Shown here piece by piece: positions 15,594-24,137 of a stretch of DNA of 33,836 nt. The notes under the pieces are model-generated. The model saw nothing but the letters and a program-made list of their open reading frames with translations, was not told the DNA's origin and did not search any database. The first letter of the stretch is position 1. The number at the start of each line of letters is the position of its first letter. Source of the stretch: Brachyspira hampsonii 30446 (GTDB lineage Bacteria > Spirochaetota > Brachyspiria > Brachyspirales > Brachyspiraceae); contig NZ_JH994110.1 in the NCBI RefSeq assembly GCF_000316195.1, forward strand, positions 940,836-974,671, given 5' to 3'. Made by a program: the position numbers and the translations under genes.

Positions 15594-16367
15594 TCATTTA
15601 TGAAATATTTTATTTAGAAAATCTTTGATTCTTTCATTACTCTGATTATTAAAGAAATTAGAAGAACTATCCATAGCAATAATTTTTCCACCGTCCATAA
15701 AAGCAATATTTGTAGAAAGTTCTCTTACAAAGCTTATCTCATGGCTTACAACAATCATAGTCATTTTCTCTTTAGCAAGCTCTTTTAATACCGATAAAAC
15801 CTCTCCTATAAGCTCAGGATCTAAAGCCGATGTAGGCTCATCGCAAAGAAGTATCTCCGGTTTCATAGCTAATGCCCTTGCAATAGCAACCCTCTGTTTC
15901 TGTCCTCCGGATAATTCATTCGGATAACTGTCTTTTTTATGTTTAAGTCCTACACTATCTAAAAGTTTTAATGCCTCTTCAATTGCTTCATCTTTATTCT
16001 GCTTCTTTACTACAATAGGAGCTTCTATTATATTTTCTAATGCTGTCTTATGGGGAAATAAATTAAAATGCTGAAATATCATTCCTATTTTTTCCTTACG
16101 CTTCATAAAATCTGCATGTGTAATATTTAAAGCCTTCTCCCCTTCTCTCTTACAAAATAATACTTCATTATCTATGTAAACTTCTCCATAATCCGGCTCT
16201 TCTATCTGTATAATATTTCTTAATAGCGAACTCTTTCCGGCTCCTGAAGGTCCTATAATAGAAAGTATATCTCCTTTATTAACTGTAAAGGATACTCCGT
16301 TTATAGCTGGAGTGTCTTTATAATGTTTCTTTATATTTACAACTTTCAAATTAGTTTCTGATGACAT
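15594..16367 (-). CDS. Polar amino-acid ABC transporter ATP-binding protein
   Basis: This 257-residue ATPase has Walker A GPSGAGKSS (39-47), a Q-loop in IFQHFNLFPH, the ABC signature LSGGQKQRVAIARAL, Walker B ILLCDEPTSALDPE and the switch histidine in VVSHE. It is of the GlnQ/HisP type and powers import of polar amino acids with the permease encoded just upstream and the lipoprotein encoded downstream. I start it at ATG 16367, which has GGAGAAG six bases upstream. The longer frame beginning at 16394 has no such site. The start overlaps the permease 3' end by 17 bases, so the two are translationally coupled. Confidence 0.93.
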   Translation of the reverse strand: MSSETNLKVVNIKKHYKDTPAINGVSFTVNKGDILSIIGPSGAGKSSLLRNIIQIEEPDYGEVYIDNEVLFCKREGEKALNITHADFMKRKEKIGMIFQHFNLFPHKTALENIIEAPIVVKKQNKDEAIEEALKLLDSVGLKHKKDSYPNELSGGQKQRVAIARALAMKPEILLCDEPTSALDPELIGEVLSVLKELAKEKMTMIVVSHEISFVRELSTNIAFMDGGKIIAMDSSSNFFNNQSNERIKDFLNKIFHK

Positions 16368-17001
16368 ATTTCTTCTCCAATCGTCTGAATACAAGAACCA
16401 AAATAGAAGTAAAAATCAAATATATAATAGCTGCTATCAAAAACGGAAGCAATTTATAATCTCTAGTAAGTATTTGTCTTGCATGGAGCATTAAATCACC
16501 TATACCCAATACTATAACTAAAGAAGTATCTTTTATTAAATTAATAGCTTCATTAGAAAGCGGAGGAAGTACTCTTCTAACAGCCTGCGGAAGTATTATT
16601 CTAGTCATAATCTGTCTGTAGCTTAGATTAAGTGCAAAACCTGCCTCATACTGACCTTTCTCTATACTTTCAATACCAGCTCTGAATATCTCCATCATAT
16701 AAGCAGAATAATTAAGTATAAAAGTGACCGCAGCAGATGTAAAAGCGGGAAAAGCTATCATATTATTGGTCATAAGAGGAAGTCCGTAATAAAAGAATAT
16801 AAGCTGAAGTATTAAAGGAGTTCCTCTGAATATCCAAGCATATATATCAAAAATATACCTTAAAAACTTTGGAGCACTAAACTGCAATGCCGCAAAAAGC
16901 ATAGATAATGGAATAGAAATCACGGCAGTTATAAAGTAAAGACATAAAGTGATGTATGTTCCCTTTAATAGGTACAAAGTAGTAGATATTACATAATCCA
17001 T
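16351..17001 (-). CDS. Polar amino-acid ABC transporter permease
   Basis: This protein of about 216 residues has roughly five transmembrane helices and the HisM/GlnP-family plan. It has an early YLLKGTYITLCLYFITAVIS helix, FRGTPLILQLIFFYYG, and the EAA-type coupling loop (ESIEKGQYEAGFALNLSYRQ followed by MTRIILPQAVRR), which docks on the ATPase. It is the first gene of the permease-ATPase pair. No convincing Shine-Dalgarno is present. I choose ATG 17001; an in-frame TTG at 17013 would add four residues. A strong promoter sits about 40 bases upstream. Confidence 0.9.
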   Translation of the reverse strand: MDYVISTTLYLLKGTYITLCLYFITAVISIPLSMLFAALQFSAPKFLRYIFDIYAWIFRGTPLILQLIFFYYGLPLMTNNMIAFPAFTSAAVTFILNYSAYMMEIFRAGIESIEKGQYEAGFALNLSYRQIMTRIILPQAVRRVLPPLSNEAINLIKDTSLVIVLGIGDLMLHARQILTRDYKLLPFLIAAIIYLIFTSILVLVFRRLEKKYVIRN

Positions 17002-17042
17002 AAATAAAGCCAATAAATAATATAAAAGTTAATTAAAACACC

Positions 17043-17070
17043 ATTATAATACTATTTGTAAAAATATCAA
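17043..17070 (-). promoter_or_regulatory. Sigma-70-type promoter of the amino-acid permease operon
   Basis: On the minus strand, TTGATA and TATAAT are separated by 16 bases, about 40 bases before the permease start. The MITE mini-element begins 29 bases further upstream. Confidence 0.7.
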
Positions 17071-17098
17071 TATAAAAGATAATTCAGAATATATATTA

Positions 17099-17152
17099 TA
17101 CTTGTTTCAAAACTAATACAAAATCTTGTCAAGTACTTTTGAAGCAAGCATA
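17099..17152. mobile_element. Core-less MITE derivative (54 bp)
   Basis: TACTTGTTTCAAAACTAATA is followed directly by the other element end (AATCTTGTCAAGTACTTTTG, then AAGCAAGCATA). The outer and inner sequences match the two ends of the 24135-24456 element, but the GC-rich core is missing, so this is an internal-deletion derivative. It lies in the divergent spacer between the permease operon and the gene at 17278. The rest of that spacer shows no other gene. Confidence 0.75.
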
Positions 17153-17277
17153 ATATTCATGAATTTTATTTTGTTAAATTATTTTAATTTTATCATATAT
17201 TTTTTACAAATTTTATAGTATTATATAAAATGTATTAAAATTAGGATTTTTTTAATATAATAAATGAGGTTTAATGA

Positions 17278-18342
17278 ATGAGAAATATATTATATAATGA
17301 ATATTTTGTTTTGATTATTTCTATTATTGTTTTAGTTATTATTTTCAAATACTTAATGAAAAATAAATACAGCCCTTATTTTTATATAAAAGATATAACT
17401 TTTTTTATACTTAAAGATAAGATTAATAATATATACATGTACTGCAATAAGTTTGAAAATATTGATGAGGGTGTTCATTATTTGTATATGGGTAAAATAT
17501 TTATAAATAATGCAGCTTTATTCGGAATTTATGAGATTGCAGGAAACAGTAAAAAAATTGAAATTTTTGACTATGATACTGAAGACTTCATAACTTTAAA
17601 CAGAAAAAATATTGCAGAAATAAATTTAAAAAACACTAATCTTTCAAAAATTGAATATATTATTGATATTAATGGTGAAATACTAGAAGGTATTTTTGAA
17701 ATAATTAATGAACCTAAAATAAATATAAAAAATTTCCATATATGCGGATTTAAATATTTAAAAACTTACAACAAAGGAATAACTGTAACAATTCTTAATC
17801 ATTTATTTAATTTTTATTATGCATTTATAGATAATAAAGAAAAAATAAATTTTGATATTAATGGAGAACATAGTTTTTCAGAAGATTTCAAATTTAAAAA
17901 AGAAAAAGATCTTTCAGATGAAGTTCGTTCAACTCTAAAACAATTTTCTAGTTATGAACTAAAACAATATTTTCTAACAATTAAAGATTTATATGCTTTT
18001 AATATACTATACTTAGATAAAAAAATTATTTGTATATATAAAAGAATTACTCAAATAAAAGAAAATAAAAAACTCATAATTAATAATATTTCTCTCATTT
18101 ATGATTTGAATAGTCAAAGATTAATAAGTTCTTATTTTAAAGATTTAGTAAATAATTATTCTGAAATATTAAAAAAGTATAATGCACCTGACAATTTTTA
18201 TAATGATGATTTAGTATTTCTTATAACAGATATTGGCATTATAGTAATGTCTATTTATGGCTATGAAAAAATATTCATTAACTCAAGTGATATAAAAGAA
18301 TATATAAATAAAGATAATTATTTATATTATATATTTGATTAA
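17278..18342 (+). CDS. Membrane-anchored protein of unknown function
   Basis: This 354-residue protein has a single N-terminal transmembrane helix (YFVLIISIIVLVIIFKYLM, about 8-26) and a long Lys/Asn/Ile/Tyr-rich remainder that is probably soluble. I see no catalytic motif or repeat and do not recognise the family. GAGG lies upstream of the ATG, which overlaps TAATGAATG with an out-of-frame ATG. The SDR gene follows 48 bases after the stop; the two are probably cotranscribed. Codon use looks like that of its neighbours, so there is no sign of recent transfer. Confidence 0.6.
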   Translation: MRNILYNEYFVLIISIIVLVIIFKYLMKNKYSPYFYIKDITFFILKDKINNIYMYCNKFENIDEGVHYLYMGKIFINNAALFGIYEIAGNSKKIEIFDYDTEDFITLNRKNIAEINLKNTNLSKIEYIIDINGEILEGIFEIINEPKINIKNFHICGFKYLKTYNKGITVTILNHLFNFYYAFIDNKEKINFDINGEHSFSEDFKFKKEKDLSDEVRSTLKQFSSYELKQYFLTIKDLYAFNILYLDKKIICIYKRITQIKENKKLIINNISLIYDLNSQRLISSYFKDLVNNYSEILKKYNAPDNFYNDDLVFLITDIGIIVMSIYGYEKIFINSSDIKEYINKDNYLYYIFD

Positions 18343-18390
18343 TTGATAATAAATAGGTTTTATATATTGCATAATTTTGAGGTATTTATT

Positions 18391-19140
18391 ATGAAAAATA
18401 AAGTTTGTGTTATAACAGGTGCAGCTAACGGAATAGGAAGAGAAACTGCTATATTTTTTGCAAAAAACAACTGCGATATAGCATTTATTGATAAGGACAA
18501 TGAAAACGGATTAAAGCTGCATAAACAAATAAAAGATATCGGCAGAGAATGCTTATTTATAAATGATAATATTGATAATGAAAAATCTATAAAATCATTT
18601 ACAGACAAAGTAATAGAAAAATTTGGAAATATAGATTATTTAATAAATAATGCATGCTATTCTAATAAAGGACTTTTAAGTAAATGCAGTTATGATGACT
18701 TTTTAGATATTTTAAAAATAGGTGCTGCTGCTCCTTATGAAATAACAAAAAATTTAATGAATCATTTCAATGAAAAAGCATGCATAATAAATATTGCTTC
18801 TACAAGAGCTTTTATGTCACAGAAAGATAGTGAAAGTTATAGTGCAGCTAAAGGAGCTATTATAGCTTTAACACATGCTATGGCTATAAGTTTATCTCAT
18901 AAATTGAGAGTCAATTCTATTAGTCCGGGCTGGATTAATACTATTGAAGATGCTTCATTCAGCAAAGAAGATATACTTCAGCATCCTAGTGCCAAAGTTG
19001 GAAAAACTTCTGATATAGCAAGCATTGCTTGGTTTTTATGCAGTAATGATTTTATAAATGGAGAAAATATTACAGCAGACGGTGGCATGACAAAGCTTAT
19101 GATATATCATAATGATGAGGGATGGAAATTAGAAATTTAA
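18391..19140 (+). CDS. Short-chain dehydrogenase/reductase (SDR)
   Basis: This 249-residue classical SDR has the Rossmann motif TGAANGIG (9-16), NNAC (86-89; usually NNAG), and the catalytic Ser in NIASTR (137). The YSAAK motif gives Tyr150 and Lys154, and the SPGWI segment follows. Aspartate in FIDKD, after the second strand, suggests preference for NAD(H) over NADP(H). The substrate is unknown. I start at ATG 18391 (GAGG eight bases upstream). A longer frame from TTG 18343 has no ribosome binding site and would add a non-family N-terminus. It ends at the first base of repeat array II. Confidence 0.9.
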   Translation: MKNKVCVITGAANGIGRETAIFFAKNNCDIAFIDKDNENGLKLHKQIKDIGRECLFINDNIDNEKSIKSFTDKVIEKFGNIDYLINNACYSNKGLLSKCSYDDFLDILKIGAAAPYEITKNLMNHFNEKACIINIASTRAFMSQKDSESYSAAKGAIIALTHAMAISLSHKLRVNSISPGWINTIEDASFSKEDILQHPSAKVGKTSDIASIAWFLCSNDFINGENITADGGMTKLMIYHNDEGWKLEI

Positions 19141-19575
19141 TTAAACGCACGGTTAATAAAATTTTATATATAAATAACATGTTATTATTAATTAACCTAA
19201 ATATATAATTTCATTTTTCGTGCGGTATATGAATTCTAAATTAAAAAAACTCTTGGGCGGGCATCTAAAATTACAGAAAAATTTTTTAAAATAATATATA
19301 ACAAAAATAACAAATAAATTCAAAAAGCCTATAGGGTGGGAATAAAAATAGGCAAAAAATCTATTTACATACCCCGCCCTTTATTCTTTGATGCTTATTT
19401 TTTAAACTCTAATTTTAATTAACATCATAGCTTACTTTGAAAAAGCACACCCGCCCAAATTTTTTTTAGATTATTGTGTCTCTTAACGCACGAAGAACTA
19501 AATGAAAAATACAGAATTATTTTAAATTAAAATTATTTATTAATAAAAAAATTTAGTACACCGTGCGTTAAATGA
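19140..19575. repeat. Palindromic array II of spaced GC motifs
   Basis: Eight GC motifs lie at regular positions in the convergent spacer between the SDR and DUF4132 genes. They are ACGCACG (19145), CGTGCGG (19219), GGGCGGG (19255), GGGTGGG (19334), CCCCGCCC (19372), CCCGCCC (19450), ACGCACG (19486) and CGTGCGT (19562). Spacings alternate at about 74, 36, 79, 38, 78, 36 and 76. The order is mirror-symmetric about 19356, each left motif having a reverse-complement partner on the right. The sequence between motifs is AT-rich and only partly similar between arrays. No gene is visible here. Confidence 0.85.
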
Positions 19576-19586
19576 AATTAAAAAAT

Positions 19587-20975
19587 CTATTTTAAATAAT
19601 TAGATAATATAAGATAAGCTCCATATTCAAATCTTTCATCAGAGTTTTCAAATTTTATTTCTATATCTGTTGTGTCATTATTAGCCGAACTATAATAAAT
19701 ATCTGATACTTCTATATACAGAGAGGCTTCATTATATGAATCATACAAAAAATAAGAATTAATAAATCCTCCATCTCCGTCTTCTTTTTCCATACCCAAT
19801 TTTAATGCAGTATTTTTTATAGCTCCTACAGTTACAGTTCTCGGTATTTTTGATATTAATTCTTCTATAGTATCCAATGATAATTGATTAAAAGGCTGAA
19901 CTATATCATAATCTAAAAGCTGATTTTTCCATTTTTCTATTAATTCTTTATTAACTTCCATAGGACTCAATAAAGTTATTAAAGCATTATCTTCTATATT
20001 CATTTCTTCATCATCAGCATTATTAAATGAACCGTCCTCCATATATCTAAAAGTGCTTAATAAATTATTATCTTTATCATACACACCCCAAATAAGCTTG
20101 ACAGCAAATGCTCTCATAAAAGGATTATCAAAAAATATTTCTTTCCACTCATTTAACGTCCATTTTCTGCCGTCCATTAATACTAATAGCAAACGCTCAG
20201 TCTGAGTCTTAAGCATTTTATTTATTTCACTTTTTAATTTTGTTAATTCTTTTTTAGGATTTTGAGGAAAATCTTTCGGAATAGTTTTATATTCTTTGTT
20301 TTTTATTTCATCAAATATTGATATACTAAAATCAGGCTTCAATGTTATTTTAAATTTTTTATTATCACTTTCTATTATTCTTATTCCATCTCTATTGAAA
20401 TCAAAATCAGGTATAATCTTATCAGCAAAAGCCTCTTTACTCATTCCAAGCCTTATAGTAATATCAGTTAAAATTCCAGAACATGTATTTCTTATACTTC
20501 GCTGTTTGAATTTTCTTGAGGCCTCATAAACTAATCCAAGTCCTTTTTTTGATGCACTTAATGCAATAGCCTCAAACATAAAACATGCTAATTTAAATCT
20601 TCCGCTTGCAATAGATACCGCCATTTTATACAAATTATCAAGCTGTATATTATTTGCAAATATGCAGTATGGATATAGTATCCCTTTAGTTTTATTATCT
20701 TCATTCCATATATTGTATATGTTATCAAGTGCCTGTGTGAAACTTTCATTGTCTAAAGAATATCCTACTAAATCGGCATTTCTTATTCTGTATGATTCTT
20801 TTATATCCAAGTATTCTCCTAAAATATATCTTATTGCCTTACTTGGAACTTTGCTGCTTTTATCTTTTATAAGTACATTTGATATTATAGAATCATCTAT
20901 AAATGAAGTAGTTTTATCAAATTTTTTATTATAATTTTTTTCTACTATATTATTAATATCTTCTAATGAAAGCAT
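19587..20975 (-). CDS. DUF4132 domain protein
   Basis: This 462-residue cytosolic protein has, in its C-terminal half, the DUF4132 pattern. Residues about 275-390 read as TLNEWKEIFFDNPFMRAFAV, KLIWGVYD, a basic/acidic strand around FRYMEDGSF, ITLLSPMEVNKELIEKWKN and the diagnostic DYDIVQPFNQL. The N-terminal half is helical and Lys-rich (LIKDKSSKVPSKAIRYILGE). DUF4132 occurs in MolR/YehI-like proteins, often with WGR domains; its molecular job is not established. No WGR domain is present here. A C45-type hydrolase gene lies 54 bases upstream on the same strand. The start has AAAGG upstream. Confidence 0.75.
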   Translation of the reverse strand: MLSLEDINNIVEKNYNKKFDKTTSFIDDSIISNVLIKDKSSKVPSKAIRYILGEYLDIKESYRIRNADLVGYSLDNESFTQALDNIYNIWNEDNKTKGILYPYCIFANNIQLDNLYKMAVSIASGRFKLACFMFEAIALSASKKGLGLVYEASRKFKQRSIRNTCSGILTDITIRLGMSKEAFADKIIPDFDFNRDGIRIIESDNKKFKITLKPDFSISIFDEIKNKEYKTIPKDFPQNPKKELTKLKSEINKMLKTQTERLLLVLMDGRKWTLNEWKEIFFDNPFMRAFAVKLIWGVYDKDNNLLSTFRYMEDGSFNNADDEEMNIEDNALITLLSPMEVNKELIEKWKNQLLDYDIVQPFNQLSLDTIEELISKIPRTVTVGAIKNTALKLGMEKEDGDGGFINSYFLYDSYNEASLYIEVSDIYYSSANNDTTDIEIKFENSDERFEYGAYLILSNYLK

Positions 20976-21029
20976 TATAATTAACCTTTAAAATATTTTC
21001 ATACAAAATATATCATTTATAAAATAAAA

Positions 21030-22034
21030 TCAATAATCAAATTTTAACCTATTATCCTCTTTGAATTTTTTTCTTGAAGGATTTCCTTCTGTTATATATA
21101 CTTTTTTATTTTTTATTGAGTATATAGAAGACCAAACAGTATCAAAATTAAGTTTTCTATCGTATTGGCATAAAAATCCATACTCTCCTGAAATAAGTTT
21201 TTTGGCAAAATTTAAATCATAATCATAATTTTTGAATGCATTTTCCATAGTGATATATCTTTCATTAGAATAAATATCATCTTCAATATTAGTATTATAT
21301 TCTTTCATAGACTTGCTTACAAAATGATTTGATATAAACACATAATTATTTTTTATTATTTCTATTTTTTTGCAGTTACATTCTATTAATGCAATACTTC
21401 CTTCTCTATCTGCTAATATTATATTCTGTGCAGATGAAATTGGAATATTTTTTAAAAACTCTAAAGCCTCATCAACACTACAGCATTTCTCTAAAATATA
21501 TCTTATTATCATTCCTGCATTAAATCCGTAATCTATTTTTGTAGGATACACAAAAGTTAATGCAGCTGCAAGTCCTTTTTCATTTATACCATCTTCAATT
21601 TCTATAAATGCAGTAGTATTGCCTATAAATGAATAAGAACTATTTAATTTATAATACATACTGTCGCAATAATCTTTTATATCTTTTAAAAAATCACTGT
21701 TCTTAGCAAGTATTATATCTTCATCAGTTTTGAAAGCAAAAGACGAACATTTATTATCAAAAGTAAATGCATATATTGTAAATAAAAATTCGCATATATT
21801 TTTATAATTTATTTTTATATTATTATTTGTATTTAGTCCGTCGGATATTCCTTTTATTTCTTCTATTATTTCAGGAAAAAATTGCTTGTATATTGGCATG
21901 CATTTATTAGCAAAATATTTTCTATCATTTGATATTTTAATTTTTTCTAATGGGTTAATATTATTTTTAGAAAGTAATTTACCATATTTAAATCCCGCTT
22001 CATAATGACTGCCTTTAAATCTTGAATGATACAT
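21030..22034 (-). CDS. C45-type Ntn hydrolase (acyl-CoA:6-APA acyltransferase-like)
   Basis: This 334-residue protein fits the C45 / AAT-like family of N-terminal-nucleophile hydrolases. It has the opening RFKGSHYEAGFKYGKLL and the autoprocessing site KCSSFAF, with the nucleophile Cys at 96 followed by ILAKNSDF (the usual 'rN.D'). Later come GINEKGLAAAL, a substrate-lid region, IILADREGSIALIECN and NHFVS. Members cleave themselves before the Cys to make an active heterodimer and hydrolyse or transfer amide-linked acyl groups, such as penicillin or peptide-like amides. The physiological substrate is unknown. No signal peptide is present, so a cytosolic location is expected. Confidence 0.82.
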   Translation of the reverse strand: MYHSRFKGSHYEAGFKYGKLLSKNNINPLEKIKISNDRKYFANKCMPIYKQFFPEIIEEIKGISDGLNTNNNIKINYKNICEFLFTIYAFTFDNKCSSFAFKTDEDIILAKNSDFLKDIKDYCDSMYYKLNSSYSFIGNTTAFIEIEDGINEKGLAAALTFVYPTKIDYGFNAGMIIRYILEKCCSVDEALEFLKNIPISSAQNIILADREGSIALIECNCKKIEIIKNNYVFISNHFVSKSMKEYNTNIEDDIYSNERYITMENAFKNYDYDLNFAKKLISGEYGFLCQYDRKLNFDTVWSSIYSIKNKKVYITEGNPSRKKFKEDNRLKFDY

Positions 22035-22191
22035 TTTATATCTCCAATATGATTATAATTTTTATACAAAGACTAGCATAATAAAAATTTTAAGTAAATA
22101 TGAATAAAAAATTTTTTTAAGATTAAAAATATAATAAATGTGGCTGGCAGAATAAAACTATAAAAATATATCGATACATTTTTATTTAAAC

Positions 22192-22213
22192 AAAAAAAGA
22201 GGAAGCTCTTTTA
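22192..22213 (-). terminator. Rho-independent terminator of the PepSY-like gene
   Basis: On the minus strand, AAAAGAG, a four-base loop (CTTC) and CTCTTTTTTT form a compact hairpin ending in a T-run, about 90 bases after the stop codon at 22301. Nothing else was recognised between 22035 and 22300. Confidence 0.65.
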
Positions 22214-22300
22214 AGCCCCATCTATTTATTAGTATTTTTCAATAAATAATTAGTATCTTTATATAAATAATCTTTAATATTTGTATTTAATCAGTATTTA

Positions 22301-22732
22301 TCAGTCATCGAATTTCTGTCCCATTAACTGACCATTGCTTGATATGAACAATTCCATAAAGTTATTTAGTTTTACTTTGTAATTTCCCCATTCTTTTTCT
22401 ACATCTATAACGGCAGCCTGAGGATAAGTATTTCTTATAGTGTTTGCTATATTAGCAGGTAAAGCATTGAAAGGTACAGCATTGTATTCACCATCTATGC
22501 TATGCCAATCACCATTGTATAAAAAATCTATTTTAGCACCGTTAGATAATTTTACCTCAAATTTTCCGTCATCTCTTTCTACTTTCCATATTTGTGCATT
22601 TGGGTATATCTTTTGTATAAAACTTCTAGCATTTTGAGGAAGTGAAGAAGCTGGTACTACCCAATCAGCAAAGGCACTTGAAGTAGAAATTATAGTTAAA
22701 GTTATTAATAAAGCGAATAATTTTTTAGTCAT
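22301..22732 (-). CDS. Periplasmic PepSY-like (DUF2874) protein
   Basis: This 143-residue secreted protein has a signal peptide (KKLFALLITLTIISTSSAFA, cleaved before DWV) and two tandem PepSY-like repeats. Each has a 'lP......i...yP.a.i..ve...g.yeVkl' pattern: LPQNARSFIQKIYPNAQIWK ... FEVKLSNG, and LPANIANTIRNTYPQAAVID ... YKVKLNN. Such proteins are periplasmic and often lie under two-component control; their ligand is unknown. ATG 22732 has AGGAG ten bases upstream. A longer frame from 22771 has no ribosome binding site and would bury the signal peptide. It has a strong promoter with three phased 8-mers upstream. Confidence 0.88.
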   Translation of the reverse strand: MTKKLFALLITLTIISTSSAFADWVVPASSLPQNARSFIQKIYPNAQIWKVERDDGKFEVKLSNGAKIDFLYNGDWHSIDGEYNAVPFNALPANIANTIRNTYPQAAVIDVEKEWGNYKVKLNNFMELFISSNGQLMGQKFDD

Positions 22733-22795
22733 AGTAAATCTCCTTTTCTTTTTATTTTTATTTTTTATCACATGTAAATTATCTTTACAATTATA

Positions 22796-22823
22796 AGTAT
22801 AGCCTAAACCATATATTTGTCAA
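22796..22823 (-). promoter_or_regulatory. Sigma-70-type promoter of the PepSY-like gene
   Basis: On the minus strand, TTGACA (22818-22823) and TATACT (22796-22801) are separated by 16 bases. This predicts a leader of about 55 bases. The 22733-23060 spacer also holds the upstream repeats at 22827-22856 and the selD promoter. Confidence 0.75.
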
Positions 22824-22826
22824 TAT

Positions 22827-22856
22827 AATTTACATATAATTTACAAAAAATTTACA
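22827..22856 (-). promoter_or_regulatory. Three 11-bp-phased direct repeats (candidate response-regulator site)
   Basis: AATTTACA occurs perfectly at 22827, 22838 and 22849 (TGTAAATT on the transcribed strand), exactly 11 bases apart, ending three bases from the -35 box of the PepSY-like gene. Direct repeats on one helical turn next to the -35 are the classic layout of OmpR/PhoB-family activator sites. A related TGTAAAT/TTTACA pair lies at 22773-22789, downstream of the -10. Confidence 0.6.
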
Positions 22857-22997
22857 TAAAGTATATATTTTTACAGATATTGTAATACAAATACAACATA
22901 TATATTTTTTATAAACCAAATAAAGTAAATAAATTTTACCTTTATAGATAATTAAATATAATATAAACTTTCAAAAAACATTATTTAAATAAAATAT

Positions 22998-23025
22998 TTG
23001 AATTTTTCATCGTATAGTATATATT
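22998..23025 (+). promoter_or_regulatory. Candidate promoter of selD
   Basis: TTGAAT and TATATT are separated by 16 bases, with the -10 about 36 bases before the selD start. This is a moderate match in AT-rich DNA. Confidence 0.4.
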
Positions 23026-23060
23026 CTATTATCATAAAAATTAATTTATAGGTGTTTATT

Positions 23061-24137
23061 ATGTCAAATATTACAAATAATACGGAAGAAACAAAAGAAC
23101 AAATAGAATTATTATCATGTGCTTTGGAGGGAGGCTGTTCTGCCAAAATTCCTCCTGATTTACTCGAAAAAACTCTTGCTCCTTTAATGCAGATAAAAAC
23201 AGATTCAAATTTGCTTTCAGATGTTGATATAGGAGATGATGCAGGAGTTTATAAAATTTCAGATGATAATGCTTTAATATTTACAGTGGATTATTTTCCA
23301 CCTGTAATAGCAGACCCTTACGGATTTGGGCAAATAGCTGCATGCAACTCTATAAGCGATATTTATGCTATGGGAGGAGAACCTAAATTAGCTTTAAATA
23401 TTACTATGTTTCCAAAAGATGATTCTTTAAATATATTAGCTAATATGCTTAAAGGCGGACAGGATAAAGCAGCAGAAGCCGGAGTATTAGTTGTAGGCGG
23501 GCATACAATAACAGATACAACAGTAAAATATGGAATGGCTGTTATTGGTTTTGCTAATCCAAATAAAATAACTACAAATTCAGCAGCTAAAGACGGAGAT
23601 ATTATAATATTTACTAAACCGCTTGGAACAGGGGCTTGTTTGGCAGCTATGAGACAAGGTCTTATAAAGGAATCTCATATAGAAGATGTATTTGATTCTA
23701 TGAAGACATTAAATAAAAAAGCCTGCTCTGTTATGAATAAATATAATGTTAAATGTGCTACTGATATCACAGGATTCGGACTCATAGGACATGCATACAA
23801 AATGGCTAAAGCAAGCAATGTAACTATAGAGCTTCAATCATCTGCATTGCCTATGTTTAATAAGAGCTATGAAGTGCTTGATATGGGCTGTATACCGGGA
23901 GCTGCTTTTACTAATATGCGTTATGTAGGGGACAATATAAAAATAGATGATAATGTTGATTATAATTTAAAAATGCTTTCTTTTGATCCTCAAACCTCAG
24001 GCGGATTATTTATATGTGCTGATAAAGATAATGCTGAAAATGTATTAGCTGATTTATGGCGTGAGGGTATTGACTGTGCATGCATAATCGGAAAAGTAAA
24101 AAATAAAGAAAAAGAATATATACATCTAATAAAATAG
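23061..24137 (+). CDS. selD: Selenide, water dikinase (selenophosphate synthase)
   Basis: This 358-residue enzyme makes selenophosphate from selenide and ATP, the selenium donor for selenocysteine and selenouridine. EGGCSAKI gives the essential Cys (26) and the conserved Lys (29). It is a Cys-type, not a selenocysteine-type, enzyme, and the second cysteine of the E. coli motif is Ala. DVDIGDDAGVYKI is the metal/ATP aspartate region, followed by FTVDYFPPVIADPYGFGQIA, VGGHTITD and TDITGFGLIGHAYKMA. I start at ATG 23061, with AGGTG upstream, rather than the GTG nine bases earlier that forms part of that site. It converges on the other selenium genes. Its TAG stop is also the first three bases of a MITE-like element. 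Confidence 0.93.
   Translation: MSNITNNTEETKEQIELLSCALEGGCSAKIPPDLLEKTLAPLMQIKTDSNLLSDVDIGDDAGVYKISDDNALIFTVDYFPPVIADPYGFGQIAACNSISDIYAMGGEPKLALNITMFPKDDSLNILANMLKGGQDKAAEAGVLVVGGHTITDTTVKYGMAVIGFANPNKITTNSAAKDGDIIIFTKPLGTGACLAAMRQGLIKESHIEDVFDSMKTLNKKACSVMNKYNVKCATDITGFGLIGHAYKMAKASNVTIELQSSALPMFNKSYEVLDMGCIPGAAFTNMRYVGDNIKIDDNVDYNLKMLSFDPQTSGGLFICADKDNAENVLADLWREGIDCACIIGKVKNKEKEYIHLIK

Noticed and set aside
18343-18390. Upstream TTG start for the SDR gene
   Set aside because: No ribosome binding site and a non-SDR extension; ATG 18391 has GAGG upstream and the Rossmann motif at the expected distance.
19250-19380. G-quadruplex from GGGTGGG / GGGCGGG motifs
   Set aside because: Each site has only two G-runs, about 75 bases apart, so an intramolecular four-run structure is not expected.
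19140-19575. CRISPR-like array
   Set aside because: Motifs are only 7-10 bases, occur in both orientations and have alternating spacing; there are no long identical direct repeats and no cas genes.
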